Shown: positions 1 to 10,201, numbered from the stretch's first letter. The stretch is DNA of 64,000 bases from Tardiphaga robiniae (GCF_013359755.1 NZ_JABMCJ010000091.1:1-64000); one strand, 5' to 3'. Notes: generated by a model not told the origin, from the sequence alone. Made by a program: numbers and translations.

Positions 1-354
1 CTGCTGCGCGGCACCAAGCGTGAAGACGTCGAGCGCGGCCAGGTGCTGTGCAAGCCGGGTTCGGTGAAGCCGCACACCAAGTTCAAGGCCGAGGCTTACA
101 TCCTGACCAAGGAAGAGGGTGGCCGTCACACGCCGTTCTTCACCAACTACCGTCCGCAGTTTTACTTCCGCACCACCGACGTGACCGGTGTTGTGCATCT
201 GCCGGAAGGCACCGAAATGGTGATGCCGGGCGACAACATCGCCATGGAAGTGCACCTGATCGTGCCGATCGCCATGGAAGAAAAGCTGCGCTTCGCCATC
301 CGTGAAGGCGGCCGCACCGTCGGTGCAGGCGTCGTCGCTAGCATCATCGAGTAA
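1..354 (+). CDS. tuf: Elongation factor Tu, C-terminal part (5' end cut by window edge)
   Basis: The frame is open from base 1 and reads [20 protein letters not shown] onward, which is domain II/III of EF-Tu. It runs through the conserved [20 protein letters not shown] and [15 protein letters not shown] segments to the usual end ([15 protein letters not shown]). EF-Tu delivers aminoacyl-tRNA to the ribosome as a GTP complex. The GTPase domain lies outside the window. It sits directly upstream of rpsJ, the usual alphaproteobacterial arrangement. Many species carry two tuf copies, and this copy looks like the one of the str/S10 cluster. Confidence 0.98.
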   Translation: MLRGTKREDVERGQVLCKPGSVKPHTKFKAEAYILTKEEGGRHTPFFTNYRPQFYFRTTDVTGVVHLPEGTEMVMPGDNIAMEVHLIVPIAMEEKLRFAIREGGRTVGAGVVASIIE

Positions 355-372
355 GGACGCGAACAGGAAGTC

Positions 373-397
373 GTGAGTAGCGGGTCTCGCTACTCGC
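373..397 (+). repeat. Short hairpin with reiterated GCTACTC heptamers between tuf and rpsJ
   Basis: The arm GAGTAGCG (375-382) is complementary to CGCTACTC (388-395) around a 5-nt loop, and the downstream side repeats the heptamer GCTACTC. There is no T tract, so it is not a clear terminator. From memory, similar motifs built on TACTCGC units are scattered through Bradyrhizobium-group intergenic regions, so a dispersed element is likely. It is the only notable structure in the tuf-rpsJ gap. Confidence 0.5.
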
Positions 398-437
398 TAC
401 TCGCAACAACCATTCGCTTTCAAAGAAAGACACGGCA

Positions 438-746
438 ATGAACGGCCAGAATATCCGCATTCGTCTCAAGGCGTTCGATCATCGTATCCTCGATGCATCG
501 ACCCGTGAGATCGTAAGCACCGCGAAGCGCACGGGTGCACAGGTCCGTGGACCCATCCCGCTGCCGACGCGCATCGAGAAGTTCACGGTCAACCGTTCGC
601 CGCACGTCGACAAGAAGAGCCGCGAGCAGTTCGAGATGCGCACCCATAAGCGTCTTCTCGATATCGTCGATCCGACCCCGCAGACAGTCGATGCTTTGAT
701 GAAGCTCGACCTGGCCGCCGGTGTCGACGTCGAGATCAAGCTCTAA
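438..746 (+). CDS. rpsJ: 30S ribosomal protein S10
   Basis: The product has 102 residues, the normal S10 length. It shows the family start [19 protein letters not shown], the loop [20 protein letters not shown] that contacts the 30S head, and [13 protein letters not shown]10 is part of the 30S head and in enterobacteria also partners NusB in antitermination. It is the first gene of the S10 block. The gap to rplC is short and has no terminator, so co-transcription is expected. Confidence 0.99.
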   Translation: MNGQNIRIRLKAFDHRILDASTREIVSTAKRTGAQVRGPIPLPTRIEKFTVNRSPHVDKKSREQFEMRTHKRLLDIVDPTPQTVDALMKLDLAAGVDVEIKL

Positions 747-797
747 GTATTTAGGTCCCGTCCGGTCAAACGGACAGAAAGAACAGGAAGCACGCCG

Positions 798-1523
798 ATG
801 CGCTCCGGAGTGATCGCACAAAAGGTCGGGATGACCCGGGTCTTCACAGACGCCGGTGAACATATCCCTGTGACCGTGCTCAAGCTGGGTAACTGCCAGG
901 TGGTTGGCCACCTCACCAGCGAGAAGAACGGTTACGTCGCGCTGCAGCTCGGATCGGGCTCGCGCAAGACCGTGTATTTGCCCAAGGCTGAACGCGGCCA
1001 GTTCGCGGTCGCCAAGGTTGAACCCAAGCGGAAGGTCGCGGAATTCCGCGTGTCGGAAGACGCGCTGATCCCGGTCGGCGCCGAGATCCAGGCAGACCAC
1101 TTCGTGGTTGGCCAGTTCGTCGACGTCACCGGCACCTCGGTCGGTAAGGGCTTCGCCGGTGGTATGAAGCGCTGGAATTTCGGCGGTCTTCGCGCCACGC
1201 ACGGTGTGTCGGTTTCGCATCGTTCGATCGGTTCGACCGGTGGTCGTCAGGATCCCGGCAAGACCTTCAAGAACAAGAAGATGCCCGGTCACATGGGTGT
1301 CGATCGTATCACCACGCTCAACCTGCGCGTCGTGCAGCTTGATGTCGAGCGCGGCCTGATCCTCGTCGAAGGTGCCGTTCCCGGCTCCAAGGGCGGTTGG
1401 ATTTCGGTTCGCGATGCGGTGAAGAAGGCTCTGCCGAAGGACGCGCCGAAGCCCGGCAAGTTCAAGCTGGCAGGAGAGGGTGCGACCGTTGAAGCACCTG
1501 CGGCCGAGCAGGAAGGAGCGTGA
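798..1523 (+). CDS. rplC: 50S ribosomal protein L3
   Basis: The product has 241 residues. It begins [16 protein letters not shown] and contains the L3 finger loop ([20 protein letters not shown]) that reaches toward the peptidyl-transferase centre. It is longer than the 209-residue E. coli protein because of a C-terminal extension rich in Ala and Glu ([11 protein letters not shown]), common in alphaproteobacteria. The stop lies 1 nt before the rplD start, so translation is probably coupled. Confidence 0.99.
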   Translation: MRSGVIAQKVGMTRVFTDAGEHIPVTVLKLGNCQVVGHLTSEKNGYVALQLGSGSRKTVYLPKAERGQFAVAKVEPKRKVAEFRVSEDALIPVGAEIQADHFVVGQFVDVTGTSVGKGFAGGMKRWNFGGLRATHGVSVSHRSIGSTGGRQDPGKTFKNKKMPGHMGVDRITTLNLRVVQLDVERGLILVEGAVPGSKGGWISVRDAVKKALPKDAPKPGKFKLAGEGATVEAPAAEQEGA

Positions 1524-1524
1524 G

Positions 1525-2145
1525 ATGAAACTGAACGTCACCACGCTTGAGGGCAAGGACGCCGGCTCGATCGAGCTGTCGGATGCCATCTTCGGTCTCG
1601 ACCCGCGCGCCGATATCATCCAGCGTTGCGTCAACTGGCAGCTCGCAAAGCGCCAGTCGGGCAACCACAAGGCCAAGGGTCGCGCCGAAATCTGGCGCAC
1701 CGGCAAGAAGATGTACAAGCAGAAGGGCACCGGCGGTGCTCGTCACGGTTCGGCTCGCGTTCCGCAGTTCCGCGGCGGTGGTCGTGCCTTCGGTCCGGTC
1801 GTTCGCTCCCATGCGTTCGATCTGCCGAAGAAGGTCCGTGCACTCGCGCTGAAGCATGCTCTGTCGGCGAAGGCCAAGGACGGCGGCTTGATCGTGATCG
1901 AGAACGCCAACCTGGAAGCCGCCAAGACCAAGGCTCTGCTCGGTCACTTCACGGGTCTCGGCCTGACCAACGCGCTGATCATCGATGGCGCCGAGGTTCA
2001 TGTCGGTTTCGCTCAGGCGGCCCGCAATATTCCGAACATCGACGTGCTGCCGATCCAGGGCATCAACGTCTATGACATTCTGCGTCGTCAGAAGCTGGTT
2101 CTGACCAAGGCGGCGCTTGATGCGTTGGAGGCGCGCTTCAAATGA
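1525..2145 (+). CDS. rplD: 50S ribosomal protein L4
   Basis: The product has 206 residues. I placed the start at the ATG opening [14 protein letters not shown], because upstream in-frame codons lie inside rplC and GGAAGGAG precedes this ATG. The tunnel-lining loop ([20 protein letters not shown]) is present. L4 lines the exit tunnel and in E. coli also autoregulates the S10 operon. Whether it does so here is unknown, and I saw no E. coli-type leader. The 3' end overlaps rplW by 4 bp. Confidence 0.98.
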   Translation: MKLNVTTLEGKDAGSIELSDAIFGLDPRADIIQRCVNWQLAKRQSGNHKAKGRAEIWRTGKKMYKQKGTGGARHGSARVPQFRGGGRAFGPVVRSHAFDLPKKVRALALKHALSAKAKDGGLIVIENANLEAAKTKALLGHFTGLGLTNALIIDGAEVHVGFAQAARNIPNIDVLPIQGINVYDILRRQKLVLTKAALDALEARFK

Positions 2146-2441
2146 AGAACATCGACCCGCGCCATTACGACGTGATCGTCGCCCCTGTGGTAACGGAAAA
2201 GGCCACTGTCGCTTCTGAATTCAACAAGGTTGTTTTCAAGGTCGACGGCAAGGCCACCAAGCCGCAGATCAAGGAAGCCGTCGAAAAGCTGTTCGACGTC
2301 AAGGTAAAGAGCGTGAACACGCTGGTTCGCAAGGGCAAGACGAAGATCTTCCGTGGCAACCTCGGTTCACAGTCGAACGTCAAGCGTGCGATCGTGACCC
2401 TCGAAGAGGGCCACCGCATCGACGTTACGACCGGACTGTAA
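2142..2441 (+). CDS. rplW: 50S ribosomal protein L23
   Basis: The product has 99 residues. The motif [14 protein letters not shown] at the start and the segment [18 protein letters not shown] are typical. L23 sits at the tunnel exit and is the docking site for trigger factor and SRP. It starts in an ATGA overlap with rplD and is followed 12 nt later by rplB. Confidence 0.98.
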   Translation: MKNIDPRHYDVIVAPVVTEKATVASEFNKVVFKVDGKATKPQIKEAVEKLFDVKVKSVNTLVRKGKTKIFRGNLGSQSNVKRAIVTLEEGHRIDVTTGL

Positions 2442-2453
2442 GGGCGATCAACG

Positions 2454-3287
2454 ATGGCACTTAAGACATTCAACCCAACGACACCCGGCCAGCGTCAGCT
2501 GGTCATGGTGGATCGTTCCGCGCTGTACAAGGGCAAGCCTGTCAAGGCTCTGACCGAAGGCAAGCACTCGGCTGGCGGTCGTAACAACACCGGTCGCATC
2601 ACGGTGCGCTTCCGTGGCGGTGGCCACAAGAAGTCCTATCGTATCGTCGACTTCAAGCGTTCCAAGGTCGACGTTCCGGCCGTGGTCGAGCGTCTGGAAT
2701 ACGATCCGAACCGCACCGCGTTCATCGCGTTGATCAAGTACACCGATGGCGAGCAGGCTTATATCCTGGCGCCGCAGCGTCTGGCCGTTGGCGATACCGT
2801 CATCGCCGGCAGCTATGTCGACGTGAAGCCGGGCAATGTCATGCCGCTCGGCAACATGCCGATCGGCACGATCATCCACAACGTCGAGATGAAGATCGGG
2901 AAGGGCGGCCAGATCGCTCGTTCCGCTGGCACCTATGCCCAGCTCGTCGGTCGTGACCATGATTACGTGATCATCCGTCTGAACTCGGGCGAACAGCGCC
3001 TGGTTCATGGTCGTTGCACCGCCACCATCGGCGCTGTGTCGAACCCGGATCACATGAACATCTCGATCGGCAAGGCCGGTCGTACCCGCTGGCTCGGCTG
3101 GCGTCCGCATAACCGCGGCGTCGTCATGAACCCGATCGACCATCCGCACGGTGGTGGTGAAGGTCGTACCTCGGGTGGTCGTCACCCGGTTACGCCCTGG
3201 GGCAAGCCGACCAAGGGCAAGAAGACCCGGTCGAACAAGTCGACCAACAAGTTCATTCTCATCAGCCGCCACAAGCGGAAGAAGTAA
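2454..3287 (+). CDS. rplB: 50S ribosomal protein L2
   Basis: The product has 277 residues, the usual size. It begins [17 protein letters not shown] and ends with the strongly conserved [20 protein letters not shown] stretch, whose histidine lies near the peptidyl-transferase centre. L2 is a primary 23S rRNA binder needed for subunit joining. It lies in the S10 block, between rplW and rpsS. Confidence 0.99.
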   Translation: MALKTFNPTTPGQRQLVMVDRSALYKGKPVKALTEGKHSAGGRNNTGRITVRFRGGGHKKSYRIVDFKRSKVDVPAVVERLEYDPNRTAFIALIKYTDGEQAYILAPQRLAVGDTVIAGSYVDVKPGNVMPLGNMPIGTIIHNVEMKIGKGGQIARSAGTYAQLVGRDHDYVIIRLNSGEQRLVHGRCTATIGAVSNPDHMNISIGKAGRTRWLGWRPHNRGVVMNPIDHPHGGGEGRTSGGRHPVTPWGKPTKGKKTRSNKSTNKFILISRHKRKK

Positions 3288-3299
3288 GGATCGCCGGAC

Positions 3300-3578
3300 A
3301 TGGTTCGTTCAGTCTGGAAAGGCCCGTTCGTCGAGGGTTCGCTGCTCAAGAAGGCAGATGCCGCTCGTTCGTCTGGTCGTCATGATGTGATCAAGATCTG
3401 GAGCCGTCGCTCGACGATCTTGCCGCAGTTCGTGGGTCTCACCTTCGGCGTTTACAACGGCCAGAAGCATGTACCTGTCGCTGTGAACGAGGAAATGGTT
3501 GGTCACAAGTTCGGCGAGTTCTCGCCGACCCGTACCTTCCATGGCCACGCCGGCGACAAGAAAGCCAAGAAGGGCTGA
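3300..3578 (+). CDS. rpsS: 30S ribosomal protein S19
   Basis: The product has 92 residues ([20 protein letters not shown]). The segments [19 protein letters not shown] and [20 protein letters not shown] are diagnostic of S19, which binds the 30S head near S13. The gene lies 12 nt after rplB and 10 nt before rplV. Confidence 0.99.
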   Translation: MVRSVWKGPFVEGSLLKKADAARSSGRHDVIKIWSRRSTILPQFVGLTFGVYNGQKHVPVAVNEEMVGHKFGEFSPTRTFHGHAGDKKAKKG

Positions 3579-3588
3579 GGACTAAGTC

Positions 3589-3975
3589 ATGAGCAAGCCA
3601 AAGCGCGAACGGAGCCTCCCGGATAACGAGGCCAAGGCGATCGCCCGCATGTTGCGCGTGAGCCCGCAGAAGCTGAACCTGGTTGCGCAGATGATCCGCG
3701 GCCGCAAGGCTTCGGCTGCACTCGCCGACCTGCAGTTCTCGCGCAAGCGGATCGCGGTCGACGTGAAGAAGTGCCTGGAATCGGCGATCGCTAACGCCGA
3801 GAACAACCATGACCTCGACGTTGACGCACTGATCGTCTCCGAGGCGCATGTCGGCAAGGGCATCGTGATGAAGCGTTTCAGTCCGCGCGGCCGTGGCCGT
3901 TCGGGCCGTATCTTTAAACCGTTTGCGCAGCTGACGATTGTCGTTCGTCAGGTCGAAGCAGAAGCAGCAGCGTAA
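3589..3975 (+). CDS. rplV: 50S ribosomal protein L22
   Basis: The product has 128 residues. Early residues include [20 protein letters not shown], and the end carries the beta-hairpin [18 protein letters not shown] that lines the exit tunnel constriction. Changes in this hairpin are known to confer macrolide resistance; nothing abnormal is visible here. The gene sits between rpsS and rpsC. Confidence 0.98.
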   Translation: MSKPKRERSLPDNEAKAIARMLRVSPQKLNLVAQMIRGRKASAALADLQFSRKRIAVDVKKCLESAIANAENNHDLDVDALIVSEAHVGKGIVMKRFSPRGRGRSGRIFKPFAQLTIVVRQVEAEAAA

Positions 3976-3994
3976 GCAGGCGCAGGAGAATAAG

Positions 3995-4693
3995 ATGGGT
4001 CAGAAGATCAATCCAATCGGTCTGCGTCTTGGCATCAACCGTACGTGGGATTCACGTTGGTATGCCGGCAAGAACGAATACGGCAAGTTGTTGCACGAAG
4101 ACGTCAAGATCCGCGAGATCCTGCACAAGGAGCTCAAGCAGGCTGCCGTCGCCAAGATCATCATCGAGCGCCCGCACAAGAAGTGCCGTGTGACTATTCA
4201 GTCGGCTCGTCCGGGTGTTGTCATCGGCAAGAAGGGCGCTGACATCGACAAGCTTCGCAAGAAGGTTGCCGACATCACCTCGTCGGACGTGGTGATCAAC
4301 ATCGTCGAAATCCGCAAGCCGGAGCTCGATGCGACCCTGGTCGCCGAGTCGATCGCGCAGCAGCTCGAGCGCCGCGTTGCGTTCCGCCGTGCGATGAAGC
4401 GGGCAGTGCAGTCGGCAATGCGTCTCGGCGCCGAAGGCATTCGTATCAACTGCTCGGGTCGTCTGGGCGGTGCGGAAATCGCGCGTATGGAATGGTATCG
4501 CGAAGGTCGCGTGCCGCTGCATACGCTGCGTGCGGATATCGATTACGGCGTAGCCACCGCGTTCACGACGTTCGGCACCTGCGGCGTCAAGGTCTGGATC
4601 TTCAAGGGCGAAATCCTCGAGCACGATCCGATGGCTCAGGACAAGCGCATGGCCGAGGGTGACAATTCCCGGCCGCGTCGCGACGCCGCTTGA
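3995..4693 (+). CDS. rpsC: 30S ribosomal protein S3
   Basis: The product has 232 residues from the ATG that opens [16 protein letters not shown]. That start is preceded by CAGGAG, and the frame extends upstream only into rplV. The KH motif is visible as [16 protein letters not shown], followed by the S3 C-terminal domain ([14 protein letters not shown] type). S3 lines the mRNA entry channel and contributes to helicase activity there. Confidence 0.98.
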   Translation: MGQKINPIGLRLGINRTWDSRWYAGKNEYGKLLHEDVKIREILHKELKQAAVAKIIIERPHKKCRVTIQSARPGVVIGKKGADIDKLRKKVADITSSDVVINIVEIRKPELDATLVAESIAQQLERRVAFRRAMKRAVQSAMRLGAEGIRINCSGRLGGAEIARMEWYREGRVPLHTLRADIDYGVATAFTTFGTCGVKVWIFKGEILEHDPMAQDKRMAEGDNSRPRRDAA

Positions 4694-4725
4694 GCGTTTA
4701 ATTAGAAGGTTTGAGGGCGTAAGCC

Positions 4726-5139
4726 ATGATGCAACCAAAGAAGACCAAGTTCCGGAAGGCGCATAAGGGCCGGATCCACGGCGTTGCGACTTCGGGCGCC
4801 ACGCTGGCTTTCGGTCAGTTCGGCCTGAAGGCAATGGCGCCGGAACGTCTGACCGCGCGTCAGATCGAAGCTGCCCGTCGCGCGCTGACCCGTCACATGA
4901 AGCGTGCCGGCCGCGTCTGGATCCGGGTGTTCCCGGATCTTCCGGTTTCGAAGAAGCCCGCTGAAGTCCGAATGGGCTCCGGCAAGGGTACCCCGGAACT
5001 GTGGGTTGCGCGCGTCAAGCCAGGCCGAGTGATCTTCGAGATCGACGGTGTCACCACGCAGATTGCCAAGGAAGCGATGACCCTCGCTGCCGCCAAGCTG
5101 CCGATCAAGACGCGTTTCGTTACGCGCATTGCGGAGTAG
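4726..5139 (+). CDS. rplP: 50S ribosomal protein L16
   Basis: The product has 137 residues and starts [16 protein letters not shown]; the second ATG at 4729 is an equally possible start. The region [20 protein letters not shown] and [16 protein letters not shown] match L16, which organises the tRNA sites of the large subunit. The gene lies just before rpmC, with 4 nt between them. Confidence 0.98.
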   Translation: MMQPKKTKFRKAHKGRIHGVATSGATLAFGQFGLKAMAPERLTARQIEAARRALTRHMKRAGRVWIRVFPDLPVSKKPAEVRMGSGKGTPELWVARVKPGRVIFEIDGVTTQIAKEAMTLAAAKLPIKTRFVTRIAE

Positions 5140-5143
5140 AGCC

Positions 5144-5353
5144 ATGGCCGAAATGAAAACCAGCGATATCCGCGCAATGAGCCCCGATCAGATGGACGAC
5201 GCCGTCCTCAATCTGAAGAAGGAGCGTTTCAACCTGCGCTTCCAGCGCGCCACCGGGCAGCTGGAAAACACCTCTCGCCTTCGTGAGGCGCGTCGTGATA
5301 TTGCACGAATCAAGACCATCGCCGCGCAGAAGCGCGACGGTAAGTCGAAGTAA
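5144..5353 (+). CDS. rpmC: 50S ribosomal protein L29
   Basis: The product has 69 residues from the ATG at 5144 ([19 protein letters not shown]). An in-frame start further upstream would overlap rplP and give a non-conserved extension, so I rejected it. The C-terminal helix [17 protein letters not shown] is typical. L29 sits near the tunnel exit beside L23. Confidence 0.96.
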   Translation: MAEMKTSDIRAMSPDQMDDAVLNLKKERFNLRFQRATGQLENTSRLREARRDIARIKTIAAQKRDGKSK

Positions 5354-5363
5354 GGGGCCGAAC

Positions 5364-5612
5364 ATGCCGAAACGTACTCTGCAGGGCGTGGTCGTCAGCG
5401 ACAAGCAAGCCAAGACGGTTGTTGTTCGCGTTGACCGTCGCTTTACGCACCCGATCTACAAGAAGACCATTCGCCGTTCGAAAAATTACCATGCCCACGA
5501 CGAGAACAACGAGTTCAAGCCGGGCGACATGGTGTGGATCGAAGAGAGCAAGCCGATGTCGAAGCTGAAGCACTGGACGGTTGTCCGGGGCGAACAGAAG
5601 AAGACTGCCTAA
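5364..5612 (+). CDS. rpsQ: 30S ribosomal protein S17
   Basis: The product has 82 residues starting [20 protein letters not shown]. The OB-fold signature [19 protein letters not shown] is clear. S17 is a primary binder of 16S rRNA. The chosen ATG has a GGGG-type ribosome site 5-9 nt upstream; the longer in-frame form overlaps rpmC and is not conserved. Confidence 0.97.
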   Translation: MPKRTLQGVVVSDKQAKTVVVRVDRRFTHPIYKKTIRRSKNYHAHDENNEFKPGDMVWIEESKPMSKLKHWTVVRGEQKKTA

Positions 5613-5653
5613 AAATCGCGCATTAGCGCATAAACAGAGGACGAGGTGCATCA

Positions 5654-6022
5654 ATGATTCAGATGCAGACCAACCTCGACGTGGCCGATAATTCAGGCGC
5701 ACGCCGTGTCATGTGCATTAAGGTGATTGGTGGATCCAAGCGCCGTTATGCATCCGTTGGCGACGTAATTGTCGTATCGATCAAGGAAGCCATCCCACGC
5801 GGGAAGGTTAAGAAGGGCGACGTCATGAAGGCGGTCGTCGTGCGCGTCCGCAAGGACATTCGCCGCCCGGATGGCTCCGTCATCCGCTTCGATCGCAACG
5901 CTGCCGTGCTGATCAACAATCAGTCCGAGCCGATCGGTACCCGTATCTTCGGGCCCGTGCCGCGTGAGCTGCGCGCCAAGAACCACATGAAGATCATCTC
6001 GCTTGCGCCGGAGGTGCTGTAA
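5654..6022 (+). CDS. rplN: 50S ribosomal protein L14
   Basis: The product has 122 residues, exactly the common length. It opens [20 protein letters not shown] and ends [10 protein letters not shown]14 lies at the subunit interface and forms bridges with 16S rRNA; RsfS binds it in other bacteria. The stop overlaps the rplX start (TAATG). Before it is a 41-nt gap containing a GAGG ribosome site. It is the first gene of the classical spc block. Confidence 0.99.
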   Translation: MIQMQTNLDVADNSGARRVMCIKVIGGSKRRYASVGDVIVVSIKEAIPRGKVKKGDVMKAVVVRVRKDIRRPDGSVIRFDRNAAVLINNQSEPIGTRIFGPVPRELRAKNHMKIISLAPEVL

Positions 6023-6336
6023 TGGCTGCCAAAATTCGCAAGGGTGACAAGGTCATCGTGCTGAACGGTCGCGACAAGGGCCGTACCGGCGAAGTGTTTG
6101 AAGTGCGCCCGACCGAGGGCAAGGCGCTGGTTCGCGGCGTCAACCTGGTCAAGCGTCACCAGAAGCAGACCCAGGCACAGGAAGGCGGCATCATCTCGAA
6201 AGAGGCGCCGATCCAACTGTCCAACATCGCGATCGTCGGCAAGGACGGCAAGCCGACTCGCGTTGGTTTCAAGATCCAGGCTGATGGCACCAAGGTGCGT
6301 ATCGCCAAGCGTTCGGGAGCAGAGATCGATGTCTGA
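6022..6336 (+). CDS. rplX: 50S ribosomal protein L24
   Basis: The product has 104 residues. The KOW motif is visible in [19 protein letters not shown], and [19 protein letters not shown] follows. L24 is one of the two assembly-initiator proteins of the 50S subunit. It overlaps rplN by 1 nt and rplE by 8 nt, so translation of the three is coupled. Confidence 0.98.
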   Translation: MAAKIRKGDKVIVLNGRDKGRTGEVFEVRPTEGKALVRGVNLVKRHQKQTQAQEGGIISKEAPIQLSNIAIVGKDGKPTRVGFKIQADGTKVRIAKRSGAEIDV

Positions 6337-6889
6337 GACCGTCTACATTCCGCGCCTGCGCGTCGAATACGACAAGTCCATTCGTGCCAAGCTGACTGAA
6401 CAGTTCGGCTACGAAAACGTCATGCAGGTTCCGCGCCTCGACAAGATCGTCCTGAACATGGGCGTTGGCGAAGCTGTGAACGACCGCAAGAAGGCCGAAA
6501 CCGCTGCCGGCGACCTGTCGCTGATCGCCGGTCAGAAGGCCATCGTGACCTATTCGCGCGTTGCTATCGCGACCTTCAAGCTGCGTGAAAACCAGCCGAT
6601 CGGCGCCAAGGTGACTCTCCGCAAGACGAAGATGTACGAGTTCATCGATCGTCTGGTGAACGTCGCTCTGCCGCGCGTGCGAGATTTCCGTGGCCTGAAC
6701 GCCAAGAGCTTCGACGGCCGTGGCAACTACTCGCTCGGTCTCAAAGAGCACATCATTTTCCCGGAAATCGATTTCGACAAGGCCGGGGATACGCCGCTGG
6801 GCATGGACATCACGGTGTGCACCACTGCGCGCACCGACGACGAGGCCCGCGCTTTGTTGACCGCTTTCAATTTCCCGTTCCGGCAGTGA
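6329..6889 (+). CDS. rplE: 50S ribosomal protein L5
   Basis: The product has 186 residues from the ATG at 6329 ([20 protein letters not shown]). The conserved segments [36 protein letters not shown] and the C-terminal [14 protein letters not shown] are present. L5 binds 5S rRNA and contacts the P-site tRNA. The start lies inside the end of rplX; a much longer open frame upstream is only the shadow of rplX. Confidence 0.98.
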   Translation: MSETVYIPRLRVEYDKSIRAKLTEQFGYENVMQVPRLDKIVLNMGVGEAVNDRKKAETAAGDLSLIAGQKAIVTYSRVAIATFKLRENQPIGAKVTLRKTKMYEFIDRLVNVALPRVRDFRGLNAKSFDGRGNYSLGLKEHIIFPEIDFDKAGDTPLGMDITVCTTARTDDEARALLTAFNFPFRQ

Positions 6890-6932
6890 GTAGCTGAAAA
6901 GCTTCTCAAACGCGGTAACCCAGGAGCCAAGC

Positions 6933-7238
6933 ATGGCAAAGAAGAGTTCGATCGAGAAGAACAACCGTCGGAAGAAGATGTCCGCGAACGCTGCGCCGAA
7001 GCGCGCGCGTCTCAAGGCCATCATCGCCGACAAGACCAAGCCGATGGAAGAGCGGTTCGCCGCAACGCTGAAGCTCGCCGAGCTTCCGCGCAATTCATCG
7101 CCCGTTCGGATCATGAACCGTTGCGAAATCACCGGTCGTCCGCATTCGGTCTATCGTATCAACAAGCTCAGCCGTATCGCGCTGCGTGAATTGGGCTCGA
7201 AGGGCCTGGTTCCCGGGCTCGTGAAGTCCAGCTGGTAA
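6933..7238 (+). CDS. rpsN: 30S ribosomal protein S14 (zinc-free form)
   Basis: The product has 101 residues, the long form of S14. It lacks the paired CxxC zinc motif of the short form; the only cysteine seen is in [20 protein letters not shown]. The zinc-independent type does not depend on zinc supply. It follows rplE, as in other alphaproteobacteria. Confidence 0.98.
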   Translation: MAKKSSIEKNNRRKKMSANAAPKRARLKAIIADKTKPMEERFAATLKLAELPRNSSPVRIMNRCEITGRPHSVYRINKLSRIALRELGSKGLVPGLVKSSW

Positions 7239-7250
7239 GGGGGGCGGAAC

Positions 7251-7649
7251 ATGTCGACCCACGATCCAATCAGCGATCTCATCACCCGTATCCGCAATGC
7301 GCAGATGCGTACCAAGTCCAAGGTTTCGACCCCGGGCTCCAAGATGCGCGCCAACGTGCTCGAAGTGCTGAAGAACGAAGGCTACATCCGTGGCTTCGCC
7401 AGCGTCGAGCATTCGTCGGGCCGTTCGGAACTCGAGATTGAACTCAAGTATTTCGATGGCGAACCGGTCATCCGCGAAATCGAGCGTGTTTCGAAGCCAG
7501 GACGTCGCGTTTACGTCTCGGTGAAGAACCTGCCGCGCGTGAAGAACGGCCTCGGTATCTCCGTTTTGTCGACGCCCAAGGGAATTATGGCCGACCACGA
7601 CGCGCGCGACGCGAATGTGGGCGGTGAAGTTCTCTTCACGGTGTTCTGA
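7251..7649 (+). CDS. rpsH: 30S ribosomal protein S8
   Basis: The product has 132 residues ([20 protein letters not shown]), ending in the S8 signature [20 protein letters not shown]8 binds the central domain of 16S rRNA; in E. coli it represses the spc operon by binding near rplE. A similar RNA target was not obvious here. Confidence 0.98.
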   Translation: MSTHDPISDLITRIRNAQMRTKSKVSTPGSKMRANVLEVLKNEGYIRGFASVEHSSGRSELEIELKYFDGEPVIREIERVSKPGRRVYVSVKNLPRVKNGLGISVLSTPKGIMADHDARDANVGGEVLFTVF

Positions 7650-7662
7650 GGAAGGATCAGTC

Positions 7663-8196
7663 ATGTCACGAGTTGGCAAGAAGCCAGTGGCGGTGACCGC
7701 GGGAGTTACCGCGTCCGTCGAAGGCCAGACCGTCAAGATGAAGGGCCCCAAGGGCGCTCTTCAGTTCGTCGTGCACGACGACGTGGTGGTGAAGATGGAA
7801 GAGGGCGCAATCAAGGTTGCTCCTCGCGTCGAAACCAACCGCGCCCGTGCACTGTACGGTACCGCTCGCGCGCAGATCGCGAATCTGCTCGAAGGCGTTA
7901 CCAAGGGTTTCGAGAAGAAGCTCGAGATCACCGGCGTCGGTTATCGTGCGGCCCTGCAGGGCAAGAACCTGCAGCTGGCGCTCGGTTACAGCCACGATGT
8001 CGTCTACGCGATCCCGGAAGGCATCACCATCACGGTGCCGAAGCCGACCGAGATCAACGTCGCCGGCAACGACTCGCAGCGCGTCGGTCAGGTAGCAGCG
8101 GAGATCCGCAGCTATCGTCCGCCAGAGCCCTATAAGGGCAAGGGCGTACGTTATTCCGACGAGTTTATCTTCCGCAAGGAAGGCAAGAAGAAGTAA
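7663..8196 (+). CDS. rplF: 50S ribosomal protein L6
   Basis: The product has 177 residues from the ATG opening [18 protein letters not shown], preceded by GGAAGGA. The C-terminal segment [17 protein letters not shown] is diagnostic. L6 sits near the sarcin-ricin loop and the factor-binding centre. It lies between rpsH and rplR. Confidence 0.98.
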   Translation: MSRVGKKPVAVTAGVTASVEGQTVKMKGPKGALQFVVHDDVVVKMEEGAIKVAPRVETNRARALYGTARAQIANLLEGVTKGFEKKLEITGVGYRAALQGKNLQLALGYSHDVVYAIPEGITITVPKPTEINVAGNDSQRVGQVAAEIRSYRPPEPYKGKGVRYSDEFIFRKEGKKK

Positions 8197-8207
8197 CGGA
8201 GCCGGTC

Positions 8208-8570
8208 ATGTCGAAACTCAAGATTACGAATGCCCGGCGCAAGCAACGCGTGCGGCTCTCGCTCCGCCGGACTGCCAATGGCCGTCCGCGCCTGTCGATC
8301 TTCCGTTCGTCGAAGCACATCTACGCGCAGGTCATCGACGACCTGAAGGGCGAGACGCTCGCTTCCGCGTCGTCGCTGGAGAAGGCGATGCGCGAAACCG
8401 GCAAGACCGGTGCGGACGTCGATGCGGCGCAGGCTGTCGGCAAGCTGCTGGCAGAGCGTGCGGTCAAGAATGGCGTCAAGGAAGTGGTGTTCGACCGTGG
8501 TCAGTATCTGTACCACGGCCGCGTCAAGGCGCTGGCAGATGCAGCTCGCGAAGGCGGGCTCAGCTTCTAA
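8208..8570 (+). CDS. rplR: 50S ribosomal protein L18
   Basis: The product has 120 residues. The motifs [20 protein letters not shown] and [19 protein letters not shown] are typical of L18, which carries 5S rRNA to the large subunit together with L5. It starts 11 nt after rplF. An 87-nt gap follows before rpsE, without a terminator. Confidence 0.98.
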   Translation: MSKLKITNARRKQRVRLSLRRTANGRPRLSIFRSSKHIYAQVIDDLKGETLASASSLEKAMRETGKTGADVDAAQAVGKLLAERAVKNGVKEVVFDRGQYLYHGRVKALADAAREGGLSF

Positions 8571-8657
8571 GCGATTTCACTTTCGTTGATTTGCAAGTTG
8601 CAGATTTGAACGGACACAGGGTTAGAAGCGAAAGCTTCGCAAGGATTGGAAAACACC

Positions 8658-9230
8658 ATGGCAGGTGAACGCGAACGCGGCGGACGCGACCGGGGCCCCC
8701 GGGAAGAGCGTGATAGTGAGTTCGTCGACAAGCTCGTCCACATCAATCGTGTGGCGAAGGTCGTCAAGGGCGGTAAGCGCTTCGGCTTTGCAGCTCTGGT
8801 CGTCATTGGCGATCAGAAGGGCAGGGTCGGGTTCGGTCACGGTAAGGCCCGTGAAGTTCCGGAAGCAATCCGCAAGGCAACCGAGTCGGCCAAGCGCAAC
8901 CTGACGCGCGTCGCTCTGCGCGAAGGTCGCACGCTGCATCACGACATCGCTGGCCGTCATGGCGCGGGTCGTGTGTATCTGCGTGCTGCTCCGGCTGGTA
9001 CCGGCATCATCGCTGGCGGTCCGATGCGCGCTGTGTTCGAAACGCTGGGCATCCAGGACGTGGTGGCCAAGTCGATCGGTTCATCGAATCCCTACAACAT
9101 GGTTCGCGCCACTTTCGACGCGCTGAAGCATCAGGATTCGCCGCGTTCGGTTGCTGCTCGCCGCAACATCAAGGTGTCCACCCTGCAGTCGCGCCGCGTT
9201 GGCGGTGACGCCGAGCTGGTTGCCGAATAA
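8658..9230 (+). CDS. rpsE: 30S ribosomal protein S5
   Basis: The product has 190 residues from the ATG at 8658 ([13 protein letters not shown]). A TTG 12 nt upstream in frame is possible but less likely. The N-terminus is charged and probably flexible; then come the S5 RNA-binding domain ([18 protein letters not shown]) and the C-terminal domain with [20 protein letters not shown]5 contributes to decoding accuracy and mRNA unwinding. Confidence 0.97.
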   Translation: MAGERERGGRDRGPREERDSEFVDKLVHINRVAKVVKGGKRFGFAALVVIGDQKGRVGFGHGKAREVPEAIRKATESAKRNLTRVALREGRTLHHDIAGRHGAGRVYLRAAPAGTGIIAGGPMRAVFETLGIQDVVAKSIGSSNPYNMVRATFDALKHQDSPRSVAARRNIKVSTLQSRRVGGDAELVAE

Positions 9231-9232
9231 CA

Positions 9233-9281
9233 GGCATGATTCGGAAAAGTGGATCTCCGCTTTTCTGATAAGGATCATGCC
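9233..9281. repeat. REP-like palindrome between rpsE and rpmD
   Basis: The outer arms GGCATGAT (9233-9240) and ATCATGCC (9274-9281) pair. Inner arms GAAAAGTGG (9244-9252) and CCGCTTTTC (9257-9265) pair with one wobble. From memory this matches a dispersed rhizobial palindrome family reading GGCATGATCCGGAAAAGTGG. It occupies most of the 80-nt spacer inside a ribosomal operon, so it must be tolerated as a transcribed hairpin. Confidence 0.75.
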
Positions 9282-9310
9282 CTCTAAAAAGACTTTTTGG
9301 AGTTATCACG

Positions 9311-9505
9311 ATGGCCAAGGCCGCAAAGATGATCAAGGTCGAGCAGGTCGCCAGCGCAATTCGCCGGCACCACTCGCAGCGCTCTACGCTGATCGGCCTC
9401 AAGCTCAACAAGATCGGTCGCGTCAGCGAATTGCAGGACACTCCTGAAGTTCGCGGCATGATCACCAAAGTGCAGCACCTCGTCCGCGTGGTCGAGGATA
9501 AGTAA
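9311..9505 (+). CDS. rpmD: 50S ribosomal protein L30
   Basis: The product has 64 residues. The family core [20 protein letters not shown] is followed by [20 protein letters not shown], then [15 protein letters not shown]30 is a small protein of the large subunit found in only part of the bacteria. The start is preceded by TGGAG. Confidence 0.97.
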   Translation: MAKAAKMIKVEQVASAIRRHHSQRSTLIGLKLNKIGRVSELQDTPEVRGMITKVQHLVRVVEDK

Positions 9506-9620
9506 GTTCACGTCGTCTCACTGCGGCCGCCAGGTTGCCGCAGGGATGACACTGTTGACCTTCGAGGTCCGGATCTGCCGGTAAGCCTCGGGAAGACAGG
9601 GCGAAACAGGGAAAAGAACG

Positions 9621-10106
9621 ATGAAGCTCAGCGATATCGCCGATAACGCCGGCTCCCGTAAGAAGCGTATGCGCGTCGGCCGTGGCATCGGCTCCGGCAA
9701 GGGCAAGACCGCGGGCCGCGGCGGCAAGGGCCAGACCGCACGTTCGGGCGTCCGTATCAAGGGCTTCGAGGGCGGCCAGATGCCGTTGCATCGTCGTCTG
9801 CCGAAGCGCGGCTTCAACAACATCTTCCGTCTCGATTACGCCGAGATCAACCTGGACCGCCTCCAGGACGCGATCGATGCGAAGACCATCGACATCAAGG
9901 CCGTGATCAATGCTGAATCGCTGGTGAAGGCTGGCGTTCTGCGCCGCTCGAAGGCTGGTGTGCGTGTTCTCGGCCGTGGCGAGATCAAGGCCAAGATCAA
10001 CATCGAAGTGCACGGCGCCACCAAGACGGCGATCGAAGCCATCGAGAAGGCTGGCGGTTCGGTGAAGATCATCGCGCCGAAGAAGGCCGACGGCGAAGCT
10101 GCGTAA
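9621..10106 (+). CDS. rplO: 50S ribosomal protein L15
   Basis: The product has 161 residues. The Gly/Lys/Arg-rich N-terminus ([20 protein letters not shown]) and [17 protein letters not shown] are diagnostic. L15 enters 50S assembly late and binds widely on 23S rRNA. The 115-nt spacer before it has no gene; the 150-nt spacer after it holds a hairpin before secY. Confidence 0.98.
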   Translation: MKLSDIADNAGSRKKRMRVGRGIGSGKGKTAGRGGKGQTARSGVRIKGFEGGQMPLHRRLPKRGFNNIFRLDYAEINLDRLQDAIDAKTIDIKAVINAESLVKAGVLRRSKAGVRVLGRGEIKAKINIEVHGATKTAIEAIEKAGGSVKIIAPKKADGEAA

Positions 10107-10201
10107 CATCTGCGGCATCGCCTGCGTCTGTGGGCGGCCTTGCGTGATGTGGCAGTAGATTTTATCAATGCCGAGCACCAAATAATGTCCGGCCTCCGCT
10201 G

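Noticed and set aside
420-1730. A 436-codon open frame on the minus strand opposite rpsJ and rplC
   Set aside because: It is antisense to two certain ribosomal protein genes, spans their spacer, and its translation resembles no protein; high-GC codon use creates such frames.
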